The notes under the pieces were generated by a model that worked only from the letters and a program-made list of their open reading frames with translations, was not told the DNA's origin and did no database searches. Made by a program: the position numbers and the translations under genes. A DNA stretch of 64,000 nucleotides from Lycorma delicatula. Its lineage: Eukaryota > Arthropoda > Insecta > Hemiptera > Fulgoridae. The first letter of the stretch is position 1; each line of letters begins with the position of its first letter. The stretch covers positions 127,518,324-127,582,323 of the forward strand of contig NC_134460.1 of NCBI RefSeq assembly GCF_047948215.1. The letters run 5' to 3'. Positions 36,384 through 49,700 of this stretch are shown one piece after another.

Positions 36384-37579
36384 ATTCCAGAGAGCAACTT
36401 CCTGAGGAATCTAACCATCAAAAGATTTTGGCAATCACTGTGGGGAATAGGCTTCTCAGGTTACCTACAAGGAACTCGATATTAGATGTAAGTTTTTCCA
36501 GTTTGTCCTCAGCAGCGTTGCAGATGTTGGGCTCAACAGCCACTGCATATGTTCTCGGAGGAGTGTTAAAATGTTGTTCAGATTCCTAGTTGTTTGTTGA
36601 CCTAACGTAGGTAAGTAGGCGTCGCCCAAATTTAACGTCACTAGTTTCTCTCGATTCTGTGGTGTAGCAGTCCTCGTAACAAGATGGGTCTTTTGCCTCT
36701 GCTTCTTCTCCAAAATTTCTTTATAGTTCTGCACCCTATGTAGTTAGCAGGTTAGTCAGATTGGCAGAGCACACATGTCGCTGGAATATTTCTGTCCTGC
36801 CTAGGACAATCCGCAGTTCTATATTTCTCTGCACACTTAATACAGCGGTAATTATTTTTCGTGTGTCAATACTGCTGGCATCTCATGCACTGGATCAGAC
36901 CAGAAGGTTTCCTTGATGTTTCGAATGCAAAGTCCACAGTTGTTAAAATATTTAAGATGAAATATCTTTTTAGTATTTTCATTCGGTTCTGAATTGACCA
37001 ATAACGTCGACAATGATTCTTTCGTCACCCTGCGTCGTGCATTAATTATACTTTTTACCTTGTATTTATTGCCATTAATTTCCTCCTTCATCATCTCGGT
37101 CGGAATCAAGTAGTGCAGATTCCTCATGACTATTCGGAACGTCCTTTTGTCCTTTCTCATGAACATGTACCAACTAATCCTTGCGCGCGCACCAAATCAA
37201 TATTAACTTCTTGTAAACGTCAACATCCTTAGAGACAACTCGTAATTGCTTACCATTAATTGCCCTTTACTGCATAAGGGCAGTAAACACAGTAGGACAC
37301 TCTTAGTCGCGACAATTTCAAGAAGTCGGTAAAGCGTCAGTACATCTGTTATGTTATATAGCGGCGGAAGCTTAACACAGTTCTTCTGGCTACTTCCAAT
37401 AATGTCATCATCCAACGGGAGGTTGTCGAATTTATTAGACAGAGGAAAATTATTTGCGGCGTCTTTGGATATCGTGAGTTTGAAGTACGATGTACTGGTA
37501 TTGTTTGCCATGACAAGGGACAATCTGAGAATCGGTCAGTAATCTCAACATCGATTTCGCTTTCCGATATGTCACCCAT
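36384..37579 (-). pseudogene. Jockey-like LINE, ORF1 (Gag-like)
   Basis: The presumed start is MGDISESEIDVEITDRF at 37579. The middle segment FRIVMRNLHYLIPTEMMKEE with NARRRVTKESLSTLLVNSEP and NTKKIFHLKYFNNCGLCI (36900-37140) is the RNA-recognition-like domain of jockey ORF1. CCHC-knuckle remnants follow, for example the KCAEKYRTADCPRQDRN segment (about 36800-36850). Frameshifts separate the pieces. ORF1 binds the element RNA in this family. Confidence 0.75.
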
Positions 37580-37651
37580 ATGGAACCTTAGACCACCCCT
37601 GACCAGTTTCCGGTGAGATCTACGCTTTCTGTTAGGTAGGAAATTGACACC

Positions 37652-37747
37652 ACTAGAAGTTACTAGAAACTTCTAGTAACTAGAAGTTACTAGTATGTAC
37701 TAGTAAGTTACTAGTAACTTCTAGTATGAAACACTAGAGTTTCATAC
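37652..37747. repeat. Palindromic actagaagttactag array
   Basis: At least five direct and inverted copies of a unit close to actagaagttactag lie head to head in under 100 bases, followed by another inverted pair (agtatgaaacactagagtttcatact). It sits directly upstream of the 5' end of the jockey-like element. The whole stretch can fold into a long cruciform. Confidence 0.85.
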
Positions 37748-37749
37748 TA

Positions 37750-39412
37750 TACTGGGTGTGAGTCAAGGTAAAAAGATTGTTGTGATTGTACTGAGATTTA
37801 TAAAAAGAAAAATTTAATCTCTTGTTTTATACCCTTTTTTCCAAAACAGCGTAAAATACTTAACTTTTTGATTCTAATACAGGTATTAACATAATTAGGC
37901 TCTTATTCATCATGTCAAAAATGAACTGATTTGACAGCCTCCTTTGTCAAATCAGTAAAAAAGTATGTAGATATGTAAATCAGTATAAGAAAGAAGAATT
38001 AAAAAAAAAAAAAATTATTATTTGTTGGCAAGAAAAGTTGTTTGTTGTAGCAGTTGTTTTCTCGTAATGATGTCATGCAAAACAGGCATTGCATTCAATT
38101 TGTTCAGTTTGTGTACCTACTTATTACACCATCATATGAATAGCCTTATTGAGTTAAGTGAAATAGCGTAACATTTTTTTTTATAAATATTACAAAATTC
38201 ATAAAATAATCTGATATAATTTTGTAAATTTTATAAATGAAGTGAATGGTAAAGTTACATAAAATGATATGTAAATTTGTAAGTATAATAAAGCTTTTTA
38301 TTTAAAAAAAAGAATTCCTTATTTTTATTTTATTTATTTACTTATAAAAAGAGTAAAGGGTTTTATATTTTACGATATGAAACCAAGATATCGAATGACC
38401 AACTGAACTAAAATACAATCAATATTGTATAACATGTAGGAAAAAAAAATACTATCACGAGAAATTGTAAACATAACTTTTTTAGTAATTTTTTTGGTGT
38501 AAATGACTGTTTTAATGATTGTATATAATACAATATAAAGAATTATTTCAAGCATTTCCTAATGTACAATAATTAATCCGGCAAAAATTATATATTAAAG
38601 ATATTTTTAAATGTTTAACATTTTTCTTTAAATGAGTAAAAAATGTTAACAACCTTTTCGTGTCCGTTTGATTAAAACCTGTCCACTTACTTTTCTGAAA
38701 ATATTGTTTCCGTTACAATCAATTATTATATAATATTTAAATATGTTTTAAAAATTGCAACAGAATAAAATAATTTTATTCCAAATTATTACTTTTTTAA
38801 ATTCCACTAATTTATTTTTTTAAAATTTGAAATAATTTTCTTTGAGTATTTTTGGGAGAGAATTCTGATTCTAAAAAAACAGATTTTATTTTTATGAAAG
38901 ATTAATTAACAACATTATAAAAATATAAAGAGATAAATTACTATAACATTTCTGTATATTTTTATAAAGTTTACTATCTGACTCTGAAATAATAAAAAAT
39001 TAACTTATGAGAACAAAATATTTATCAAGCAAGCATCTGTCTCTGTAATTTTAAAGTTTTAATTATGTTTGTAATTAATCTTTTATAAACAAAATTGTGT
39101 TTTGAAGAATGTCTGTGGCAGTACTCAAAGAGAAGAAGTTAATTTCGGGAAAAAATAATTACTATTCTATAAATTATAATAATTTGTAATAAATTATTAT
39201 CAAAATTTACTTATTAATTTAATTTTAAATAATATAAATGTAAATACATCGGTCTAGGTACGCAATAAAATAAATTTAATTGTATTCTCTAAGCGAAACG
39301 TATTTAAAAATTAAAATTATTTACTAATTGTATTAATATTAATTATTTGTATTATAGATAATTTTCAAGCTTACGAGATATAAGTTTTTTTTAAATATAT
39401 GTGGTATATGAG

Positions 39413-39446
<34 letters not shown>

Positions 39447-42100
39447 CATACATAACATATATTGCATATAGCATTTATATTCTTTTTATATGTTCTTTGA
39501 AATGTTTTTTATTTATTTTTTAATTTGTGTCTGCATGTATACGTAAAGTTTTTGCATTTTTTCAGGTTATGTTTTATACACAACGGTATCATAATAAATT
39601 TCCCAGTCTCCATAAAGGAGAGATAGCATTAGAGCATTTCCATCAAAAAATTTGTGTGGGGTTGCTTATTGTTCACTAGTTGAACAGACTGTAACGTACA
39701 AATTTAGAAAATAAATAGATTATACACAAATGACCCGTAATAGCTTGAATTTTTCTTCAAAAGTGTTAAAACATCTCTTGAGTTTGACAAATCAGTTAAA
39801 AACAACCGATATGTTTGGATGATAGATAATTATTTAGTTTTTTTTTTACTATGAACGTAGATAATTTTTTTGAGATGAATATTTATGCAATTTTTTTTTA
39901 TTTTTAGTTGTTAACAAATCCTACGGGTTTGAGGATATCTCTTAATGGTTTTTTATGAACACAAATAAGCTTTGTTTCTTTCATAAAAAATGGTTCAATA
40001 AACTACCCCATTCTAGTCGAAATTGGTAAAGGCCTTTTTGTGGCGTAAAAATATTTGAATCGTTATTTTCAGTAAGTTCGCACATAATAATGAAGTCTTT
40101 ACAATGAACTATCGACTTACAGGTTTAAAATTTCTTTTACAAGAACATAACAGGATATTATCTTTGTTTTTTTTTTTATAAATCCCTACGCATTAAAGCG
40201 ACCGTAATTGCTAAATAAATTCACATTAAAGAAAATAAAAAAATTACAATTTATTATTCTATTTAGAAGTAATTTATGATACATTAAATTACATTCAAAC
40301 TCAAACTTTATCCAAATTCAAATCTCGTTGCGTAAAACTGCAAAAATATTACAGATTTTAACTTTCATTCTAGTTTGAAGATTTTATAAAATTGTCTGTA
40401 TTTTTTATAATGTGTTTTTAAATCTTATAAAATTGTTTGCTAATTTTAATATTATACACGAGGACTAGGAGATAAACTTTACAGGAAGCGTAAATATCAT
40501 TTAAGAATACGTCTGATGTAGTTTAAATCATGTCTGATTTCTAAAGCAAAGTTTTATTCATAAAAAAATGTTGTCCGTCACAGATAAATTTGAAAATGTT
40601 CATTTGATGATGAAATAAATGACTTTCTTTGAAACCGAGTTGTAGATTAGTAATAGAGTTATGTTTTTCAAACAAATGAAAATTTTTAAAGAGTTTTGAA
40701 GCTACTGCTAAAAGATAGACCGGCAATCAATTAGTAAGTATACAACTGTGTAGGTGTGGAATCGTTATCCGGCTTGTGAATTAACATGATTCTTGCAACT
40801 CTTATCCTTGAAATACACATTCATATGGTAAAAGTTCACTAATTAAAATGTTTAGTAATACCGACCTGTTTTTTGAGAGTTATTTTAGAATTTCTTCAGA
40901 AACAAATTATATCCTGCAGGATAAAATTTAATTTAGAATAAATTTTTCATGTTTCTGGTAGACTGAATGATACAGTGAGAAGCGCTAATTGATAAGCAAA
41001 TTTTAAATATTCTCTAACTTTATTTCAAATATTCTGATCACGGATTCTAACGAAGATATGCCTTTTTCGGTACTCTAAAAAACTGTCCAATTTATTTTTA
41101 TACCCCACCTTACAACCACCCCAACTTACAACTGTTAAACGTTAAAGTACTAATAATTTGCATAATTCATGTTAAATTTTATCTCCTTATTTTCTCATAC
41201 GGATGAATTAAACTAAGATATATTAATCTGTTTCCATCTGTGTCCATGGAAGTAATATCACAAATGTATTGGTCGGTTTTAAATTTACAAAAATCATGAG
41301 CAAACACCTACCAAGGAATATTATTGTTATAATGCACTTCATTTACATGATACTATATATCTGTGCTATTAGTATTATTTATTAACTGGAGGCATTTACA
41401 AAAATAATCTCAACCGATTGGTTGCTTGCTTTTTAGGCAACATTTTCAAAGTATTCAGTTCTCCTTTATTTATCCAAATTAAAACTAATATGGATTTTTT
41501 GTTTCACACTAAGTTAAAAATCAATAAACATTTAGGTTATTGTAAATTTTAAATAGTGTAATTACACTCTATACACGGACTGGAAATACAGATGCTATTA
41601 AGGCCGATTATAAAATCCGTCCTAGATAATCGAAGACTCCCAAAATATCATAAAAATCAATAATTTATCAATCATTGTACAAAAAAGTTATTTTAAAGTA
41701 TTATTTTTTAAAAGTAAGTGTTACTTTCAGAAATCTTTGCTTATGGATTAGATTCGCAAATATTAAAATATTTATCACTTTGTATATGTAAAATCACGAA
41801 TGTAAGGAGCAAATCTGGCAGTGCTTTAGCACTTTATTTTATATAATGTTAATATTATGTCGTTTTGGTTTTATTCTTTCGGATTTTGTGTAAAATAACA
41901 ACAATTTTTTAAAAGTTTTTTTATTTAATTTATTATTATGAGGTATAAATTTTACATCATAGCCTAAATACTTAAAATGCAGTATTTTGAGGGAATTTCT
42001 GTTCAATTTTATTCCGTTCCTTACTTATATTTACTTTTAAAAATCATTGTTTTACTCTTTTCCTTTCATATTTTAATAGATTTTAGTATTTTTTAATTTA
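37750..42100. other. AT-rich intergenic DNA upstream of gene B
   Basis: No coding region can be supported. The start-codon exon and promoter of gene B should lie here or further upstream. A phase-compatible ATG-(4 codons)-gtaagt occurs at 38264-38284, and another weak one (ATG at 41859 with donor-like gtaaaa) close to the gene; neither has a good acceptor before it. A (TA)n(GA)n microsatellite lies at 39413-39446. Confidence 0.4.
39413..39446. repeat. (TA)n(GA)n microsatellite
   Basis: A short TA run passes into a GA run (atatatagagagagagagag). Confidence 0.85.
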
Positions 42101-42136
42101 ATATTACATGTTAAAAATGTTAATATTTTTTTCCAG

Positions 42137-43288
42137 TTTTCTCTGTTTGCTGTAATAGTGATTTTCATTTGTCATCAAACTAATTTGGCAAAGGCATCAG
42201 ATATTAATAATGAAACATTGAAATCTTTAAACGAGTTCTATAAATCTAATCAAAATTTATTAAAGGTAGTAAGTGATTTAATTAAGAAATACGATGAACT
42301 GATTAAAATAAGAAAAAAAACAGAACGTATTATTCAGACCCCCACGACTAACGAGAGTAATAATAATAATATTAATAATAATCTTAATAATAATAATAAT
42401 ATCAATAACGATAATAATTCATCTTCTGAAAGTAAACTAAAACCTGAAGATAGTATTACAGCAAAAACAGAAAATATTATAGAAAATGATTCAAAAAAAG
42501 GTAAAAAGGTGTTTGTAGTTAAAACAGTTACAAATAATAGTAAAAAACAACAAACAAATCCAAATAATGGCTTTTTAATGTTATTGGTGAAAAATGTTTC
42601 TGATAAATTTGAATGGACTGCTGATGAAATAGAAAAATATTTTGTCAAAACATGGGCTGAAGTAACAACTAGCTTAACAAATATCGATTTATTGGTGGAA
42701 GATGTGTTGTTATCGCCGAATAACCTACATACAGTGTTAAAACTACAAAAAATGACTAAAGATCTTCACAATAATCATTTTTCACAAAAATTGTGTAAAG
42801 ATTTATTTCTTTTACATAAATTAGTAAAGAAATGGTCATGGACACTCGATGAAATCGAAGATTTTTTTAATTTTCTAAACCACTCCTTTTCAGATTTTCC
42901 AAAAATTTATTATCATTTAGAAAAATCAAATAACAGTCATATTACCGAAGAAGAACTAAAAGACTTAATATCGGATGCAAAAAAATTTCCTGGTGATTTT
43001 GACACAAATTTTATGGACATGTTGAAATTAAATGAAATATTTCCAGATCGTTGTAGAAAAATACTGAACAAGTTTTTAAATATGCAACCGAAATTGTATT
43101 CCAGTAAACTTTTACAAAATATTACAGTTTATTATAAAAAATATTCTGAAATTTCAGATAAAATGTTAAGCGATTTAATCGAAACTGGAACGGTAATAAA
43201 AACACATGTCCTTACATATTTGTACTTTTTGGCAGCGCAAAAAAATATCGTTCCAGAAACTTTTATTAGTTTATTAAAATGCGATAAA
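42137..43288 (+). CDS. Gene B, second coding exon of giant secreted helical-repeat protein (paralogue of A)
   Basis: 384 codons run between an acceptor (tttttttccag, ending at 42136) and donor gtaagt at 43289, both in phase 0, exactly as in gene A. The exon opens with the hydrophobic core FSLFAVIVIFIC, then HQTNLAKAS, so the signal peptide is again split immediately before its core. A start codon must come from an upstream exon; the GTG at 42158 is internal. Residues encoded at about 42350-42430 form an Asn-rich low-complexity linker (AAT-rich codons) followed by Ser/Glu, absent in A. The C-terminal two-thirds aligns with gene A, including FEWTADEIEKYFV, VLLSPNNLHTVLKLQ and a KKFPGDFD motif matching KKFKGDFI in A. 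I could not find exon 1: ATG-ATA-TGT-AAA-TTT before gtaagt at 38264-38278 fits the phase but has a poor acceptor context. Confidence 0.85.
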
Positions 43289-46200
43289 GTAAGTAATTCT
43301 TATTTATTTATATATTTTCTAATGTAAAAGTGAAATATAAATAAGATTACTGATACAAATTTAATATTAAAAAGTTTCATTAATAATTAAAATCACCACT
43401 TGGGAAAACAACTGACAAATTTATTAAAGAAAATAAAAACAACACGTAAAGCGTTTCATATGCATTACTGCTTGTGGATAAACATACATAAATAATGGAT
43501 TTTATAGACCAACCGTAAAACGAAAATATCAAACAGATATCAATTATTCTATTAAATAAAGGAACTGAAACTGATATTACTTACTCAGATATAATCTGGG
43601 CTACTCAATTTTTAATTAGACTCACAATTATTAAATTTTTTTTGGTCTGTTGATTGTATTTTTTTTGTGGTCACAAACTTCGTGAAAAAAGATTAATTTG
43701 GTCTATCGGGTTTCTGAGGTTATTGCATTCTTGTTGAGCTGTAGGAAATAATATCTCTTTCTTGTTCGATATGTTTAAATTCTCTTTACTCATTATAAAA
43801 CGTGGATTTACAGGGTACCATGCATTACTATTACGAACAGTTCAGTGGTAGTATATTATGAATAGTATGATTATCTGGTGGTCATGACGAATCTCCTTTA
43901 AAAGAACACTGAACTCAACATATTGATAAAATTTAATTGTCGGTTAGTGAAATGCAACTTGTGTTTAGGCAAAGCTCTTATCATAAATTTACAACAGATA
44001 AGAAATCGAGATGATATTTGTACAATCAATTAAAACTCGGTTTCTGTACGCACCTATAAGAATATTCTCTATTTATTTTACTTAAAACGTCATTCAAGGA
44101 TTTAGTACAAACAGACCAATGTCTATTGATATAAGTAGCGTTTTTCTTCTAATTTGACCGTCAACTATCCTAACAGAATTATTAGAATCTAGAATTAAGT
44201 AATCAGCAAAAATATAAGATAATTTTTTATTGAATCGAAGTACCATCTTATTCTTCTATTTGTTTACAGCTATACTATAAGCAAGCAAACTTATAATGGA
44301 GCTGAGGTTGGCCGTATAAGTGGGTATCAAATTTCTAACATGAAAATATGTTTCTGAACTCACTGTACAGAATCATCCAACCCTAAGTACTATAATTCAA
44401 ACCCGATTTACAATGTCAATTTGAAAAATTGTATAAAAGCCTAAATACTCGTATGATTGTGAATGAAGGATAAAGTGTAATATTTTTTCTTGTAACAAGT
44501 CTGGTTTTAATAGTATATTATGAAATATTTTCAGCCTACAGTAAGGATGCTATTTGTTTAGCCAGGCTATATATTCATTGATGGGTTTGAAGCTTAACTA
44601 TTTGCTTCATTTAGAATTAGAAAAAAAAAACATGATTGGTCTTATTTTATTATCGCGACCTTAGAATTTAATTTGCATCGTAAAAAATAAAATAAATAAT
44701 TATCCCCTTTTTGATTATTTTTGCTGTACTCAAACTAACTCATATGTGATTTGCATCAAAATGTTCTAAAAGTAAACCCTATTAACTACCTAATAACTAA
44801 TATCATCGTAATGTCCTCACTAAATGTTTTCGTATTTTCTGACCGATAGGTCTCCAATTATCAGATATTTTCTACGTAATAATTATTTTCATCAAGGAAG
44901 ATTTTCATCAAGGTATGTTTATCTTGATTAGCTGAATAAGCAATACAGTAATTAAAATATATTATTATTACAACACGATGAAGAGTTGTTTAAAAATAAA
45001 AATTAATGACTGCTGAAGAGAGGAAAGATTGTATAACATAAACTGCATATAAATCGCAGCTTATAAATCAACGCGTCGGCTAACAAATTTACTAGCGAGA
45101 GCAATTTTACGTCACATGCTCCGGCATGATTTAATTACATTTTTATTTATAACTAGTGGCCCTTTCTGCTCCACAGCATTATTATTACAAAGTAATTTTA
45201 TATATTTTATGAAATCGGCTAAAAACCTATTCCACTTATAACATATCTCACCCCCAACCTCCTTGTTTTTCTCTTTCCTTTCTTAGTACAGATAAAATGC
45301 GTACTCAAAACCTATTTCCTGTCCGTCCAGATCTTCTACAGGACGGATCGGTCTGATTTTTTTTAAATTCTGCTTCTGGACCGTAGATATGATATCAAGC
45401 ATCGATGTACTTTCAAAGTGATTTTCCTGTGAGTAACCTCGGAAAATTTCTCAATTAAGTAATAAATGAGGATTCACTAAGTTATTGTGTGCATAATGTA
45501 AATTCTCCTTCCATATTAAAACTGACTTGCCGGTTTATCATCAAATCTTTTTTCTTTGCAAGAAAATTTTACAAGAGAGTAGATAGATTATATATGCCCT
45601 ATTCAATCGGCTTTAGGGTGAAGTCATTTTATAAAACGTTTCATAAAAACCCTACCAAGATAATCTGAAATGCGGATTACAAAAGATATCATAAAATTTC
45701 CGTCAATAAAAGTAATTTTACATTGTATATCTATCAATGTTGTTCCTAGAAACATATATATCATAAATTAATAAATAATTCTTCATTTAGAAAGATACTT
45801 AAGTAATTTTAACTGTTAAATAAGGAAAAAATTATGAATTATGACGTGTGTAGATTAAGTTAGAAATATATAAAGATTCCGAAAAGTATTACGTAATTTA
45901 GCTGTTCGGTATTTATTAATTTCAAGATGCTGGCACTAATTTCCACTTACGTTGGCAATACTGAATATTACCAGTGTAGCACTTTGGATAGGATTTTATA
46001 GTTTTTTATCAACATGGGATTCATGCAAGAAAAATCACAGTATGTCTTATAATTCGCGGAATTAAAAATTTGTCTTAACATTTTTGCATCAAGAGCCTGA
46101 AGACTCAATCGATCATCATTGTTTAAAACTAAGTATTCCTAAATTCACTGTTGGTCTATCTGAAGCTATAAGAAAAAACTGAAAAAAACAAACTTTAAAT

Positions 46201-46767
46201 AAGAACATAAAATCAAACCTGATAATCGGACCAAACGACTCATTCGTGTTTTCAATTGTTACGCTAGGCAAAAACGATGATAAGTTTTTTTTTTAACCGT
46301 GTTATTTCATAAATAAGACAACTTTTGTTTTTTGTTAGTTGCATAAATCGATTTAAGAGGTAAAAATCAATCGCTTCAATTGATAAAGAATAGGTTATGT
46401 ATCAACAACTGTATGAAGCAGTTTGGAAAATATGAATTTTCCAATTTCCAAACTGGAAAGCTTGTTACTTAGACCGATTCAGAAAATAATAATGAAAGAT
46501 TAAATCAGTAAACGTAGGTAGAATCAGAATAGCGTTTTGATTTTTATCGTGGTGTACGCTATCATTTAGAATCTTATTAACGTAGATAATAAAAATCATC
46601 TATCGTAGGAAATAAATAATAAATTTAGTATTTCCATTAAATAAATAGTTACTCGAGCATCGATTGTGATTTTATTTCTGAAACCTTGTTTATAGTATAT
46701 GTATTTTACTGTCAAATTAAAAAATATTTTTTTAAAAATACACATCATTGTTTTTTTTTATTGACAG
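43289..46767 (+). other. Gene B intron 2 (3.5 kb)
   Basis: Donor gtaagt at 43289 and acceptor ttttattgacag ending at 46767 flank this phase-0 intron, at the position equivalent to gene A intron 2. The sequence is AT-rich and I recognise no SINE, LINE or DNA transposon in it, in contrast with the insertion-laden intron of A. A small tandem duplication of a GAAGATTTTCATCAAGG-like unit is visible near 44895-44915. Confidence 0.75.
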
Positions 46768-49700
46768 ATAAACGAAATTAGTTTGCAGAACTTGGAGTAT
46801 CTTATCGTACTGTTAAATTATATGAGAGTGAATAAATATGATATTAATCCGATCATTTATGATGAAGTAGATGCTATAAGATACATATATATTAACTGTG
46901 AAAATAAGTGGAAAACTGATGATATAAGTCAATACATATATTCAACAATAGGTCAAAATCAACGTACAGCCGATGTTGTAATGTACTTAACGATATCGGA
47001 ATTCAATAAGGATACAGCTATTGAAATAAGAAAACATGATAAGTTACATTTCTGGGTAGCATTAAAAAGGGCCAAAATAGATTTTAACTATGTATTTCAT
47101 TTAAAAAGTTTTGGTCGTTCAGTTTTTAAATTATTTAGATCATATGTTTATTTAATTCGTTCAGGGCTTTGTAATCGTTCATTAAAGATGTATGAATTAG
47201 AAAGTGCAATTAAGTACGGTATAAGTAAAGCACGTAAAACTATTTTTTCAGAAAAGGGATATAATATTTTGTTAAAATTTATGTGCCAAAATACTGAGCT
47301 TCTACCTTATCAAATGGAGGCTATTCTTACCTGTTCAGAACATGTACGTTCAAATTTAAAAATAATAGAAATATTAATTCAATATTCTACCAGTCAGTCG
47401 TGGTATTTCAATACCGCAAAAAGAGATAATAAATATCATAAATGCATGGATATTGGTAAAATTATGAATATTCTTAAATATATAAATAGTAAAAGTAAAC
47501 TGGAAGACGATAAAAAAGATCTTTTGTATCAACAAATTTTTCATATAAGCCAGGATAGTATAAATGCAATATTCGATTACTGCAGTTTCCTAAAATGGAC
47601 TGTAAAAAAATCAGCCGCCTATATGGCGGAATCATTAATTCATGAAATCTCTTTACCAGAAGCTTATAGATTCTTAAAAGTAGATCCGTCATTAAGTCCA
47701 GAAGAAGTTGCCCAGATAAAAAAAATTAAATCGATATCCTATTGGGAGCTACAACAGAATCATGGATTTTCAGATTTAACAGCGGTACTTGCATTAAAGG
47801 ATAATCAAAATCTTCTCGCAGCATTAAATGGATTTATAGATTCCGAATGTAAAACCCTATCCGGTAAAAAATTGATAAGCATAATGAACTGTGATAAACA
47901 CAAAGTACAATTTGATAAAGATTATTTCGTATCGTTATTTAATAAAACTTGTTTATTTCTAACAGATAAAGATATAAATTCTATCTGTAATACGACAGAT
48001 AAAGCATTAGAACAGGTTTCAAATTACTCGAATCGTAAATTCGGACCGACTCATTGGGATGAAAAATTTGTTATCGAATTATTAAACCACTCAAAGCGAG
48101 CATTTAGAACGTCAGATGAATGGGAAAGCACTATAAATAATTTAGATAATCAAACAATGAGAGTTTTAGTATTCAGTACGACACACAATGTTAAAAAAGA
48201 TGTTTTTAACTATATATATAATTCATACTCGAAAAATATTTTAGAAAAACCGATGCTTTCGTTTGTAAAACTGACTGAATATCAGGACTGTCAAAATGCA
48301 GAATTATTACAAACAACAGGATCTTATTCGCAGTGGTCCGATTTAAAAAATCTAGGTTGTGATGTAGAAAATATAGCAAAAATTATTAAAGAAAATTATA
48401 CAAGAGTGTGGGAGTTAATCGATATAATGAGAAAACTCGGTAAGACTTACACAGCATGTTCAAAAAATGATATATTTAAAAAGATTTTACAATATGATAA
48501 ATTAAAAAATTATTCGCACGAAGAAGAAGATTTTAAAATATATTTAGAGCATACCAATAATATAAATCCAAAAACATTGTCGGATTTATTTAAAATAGCG
48601 ATAGATAATGAAATCGAAAAAAATAATTTTGTATCGTTTTTTAAAAACGGTGGAATTAAATTTTATGAAGATTTGATAGAAAGTAAACAGTTTTTAAACT
48701 ATTTTCGTTCGAGTAAAACGAGCGCACTTAAAGCATTCAATTTTTTACTAAAAGCCGTAAATACACCGGTTGATGAGAATGTACTCAAACAATTTTTTAA
48801 TCTCAATCATCCGATGTTTATAAAAATTATTGAAGATATTAATAATATTGATAATTTTTTTAATTTAATAAAAGATGTGAAAACTTATAATATTTACAAA
48901 ATATTCCAAGTAGCCAAAGAAGGTAATAGATCAGCAAAGGAAATAATTAATTTCTTTTTCCAAAATGAAGGATCAAGATTACTAAAAGTATTGAATTCAA
49001 ATAATGAATTCAATACGTATTTAAAATCATTAACAGATAATGGATTTACAGCCATAAATGAGCTATCGACATTGCTTAGTCGAGATAAAAAATTTAATGA
49101 TGAATTTTTAAAAATATTTTTTGATAACGGAGGATCTAAACATATGGATACATTGTTGTGCAGTTCATGTTGGGATTTAGAAAAACTTTTAAATTTTATT
49201 AAAACAAAACTTATGGAAGACAAAGGTTTGGTCAAACTTTTATTTAATTGTAGCCAGACAGAGTTTAATAAAATGAAAGAATTTTCCGAAAGATGGAGGG
49301 AGTCCGAATTCGAAGAATATGTATTACAATCTCTTAAAAATAACGTAACAGTGAACGATATGACTGCATATGCTGAACTCGCAACTAATCATCAATCCGC
49401 TTTAGCCTTACAGAAAATGGGGCCGATTAAATTATGGAAAAATCTAATAAATAAGAGTGATTTAACGTTCGATGAAATAATACAAATGTATCAAAGTAAT
49501 GAAAATATATTGCCAATTTTAATAAACTATGATGAAAAATGTGACAAGATAGAAAGAGATATCGTTTTAGATTTGACAACATATGATAATAACAACGATA
49601 AAAAATGTACTGGTGACTATAAAACTGAACTACAACAGTTTTTCACTATTTTATGCAGACCTGAAAATTTTCCAAGAGATCTAAGATACGACACAAAGGA

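Noticed and set aside
38264..38284. Start-codon exon of gene B (ATG and four codons before gtaagt)
   Set aside because: The phase fits, but there is no pyrimidine-rich acceptor before it, no resemblance to the gene A exon, and short matches like this are expected by chance in 15 kb.
42158..42160. Start of gene B at 42158
   Set aside because: The codon is GTG and lies in the middle of a hydrophobic signal core that begins at 42137 right after a splice acceptor.
42334..42648. Minus-strand frame rich in Leu
   Set aside because: It is the complement of the Asn-rich tract of gene B.
22204..46785. Separate genes starting at 22204 and 46783
   Set aside because: Both positions are internal TTG codons. 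The frames are open back to phase-0 acceptors at 22110 and 46767, and both paralogues show the same structure, so they are last exons.
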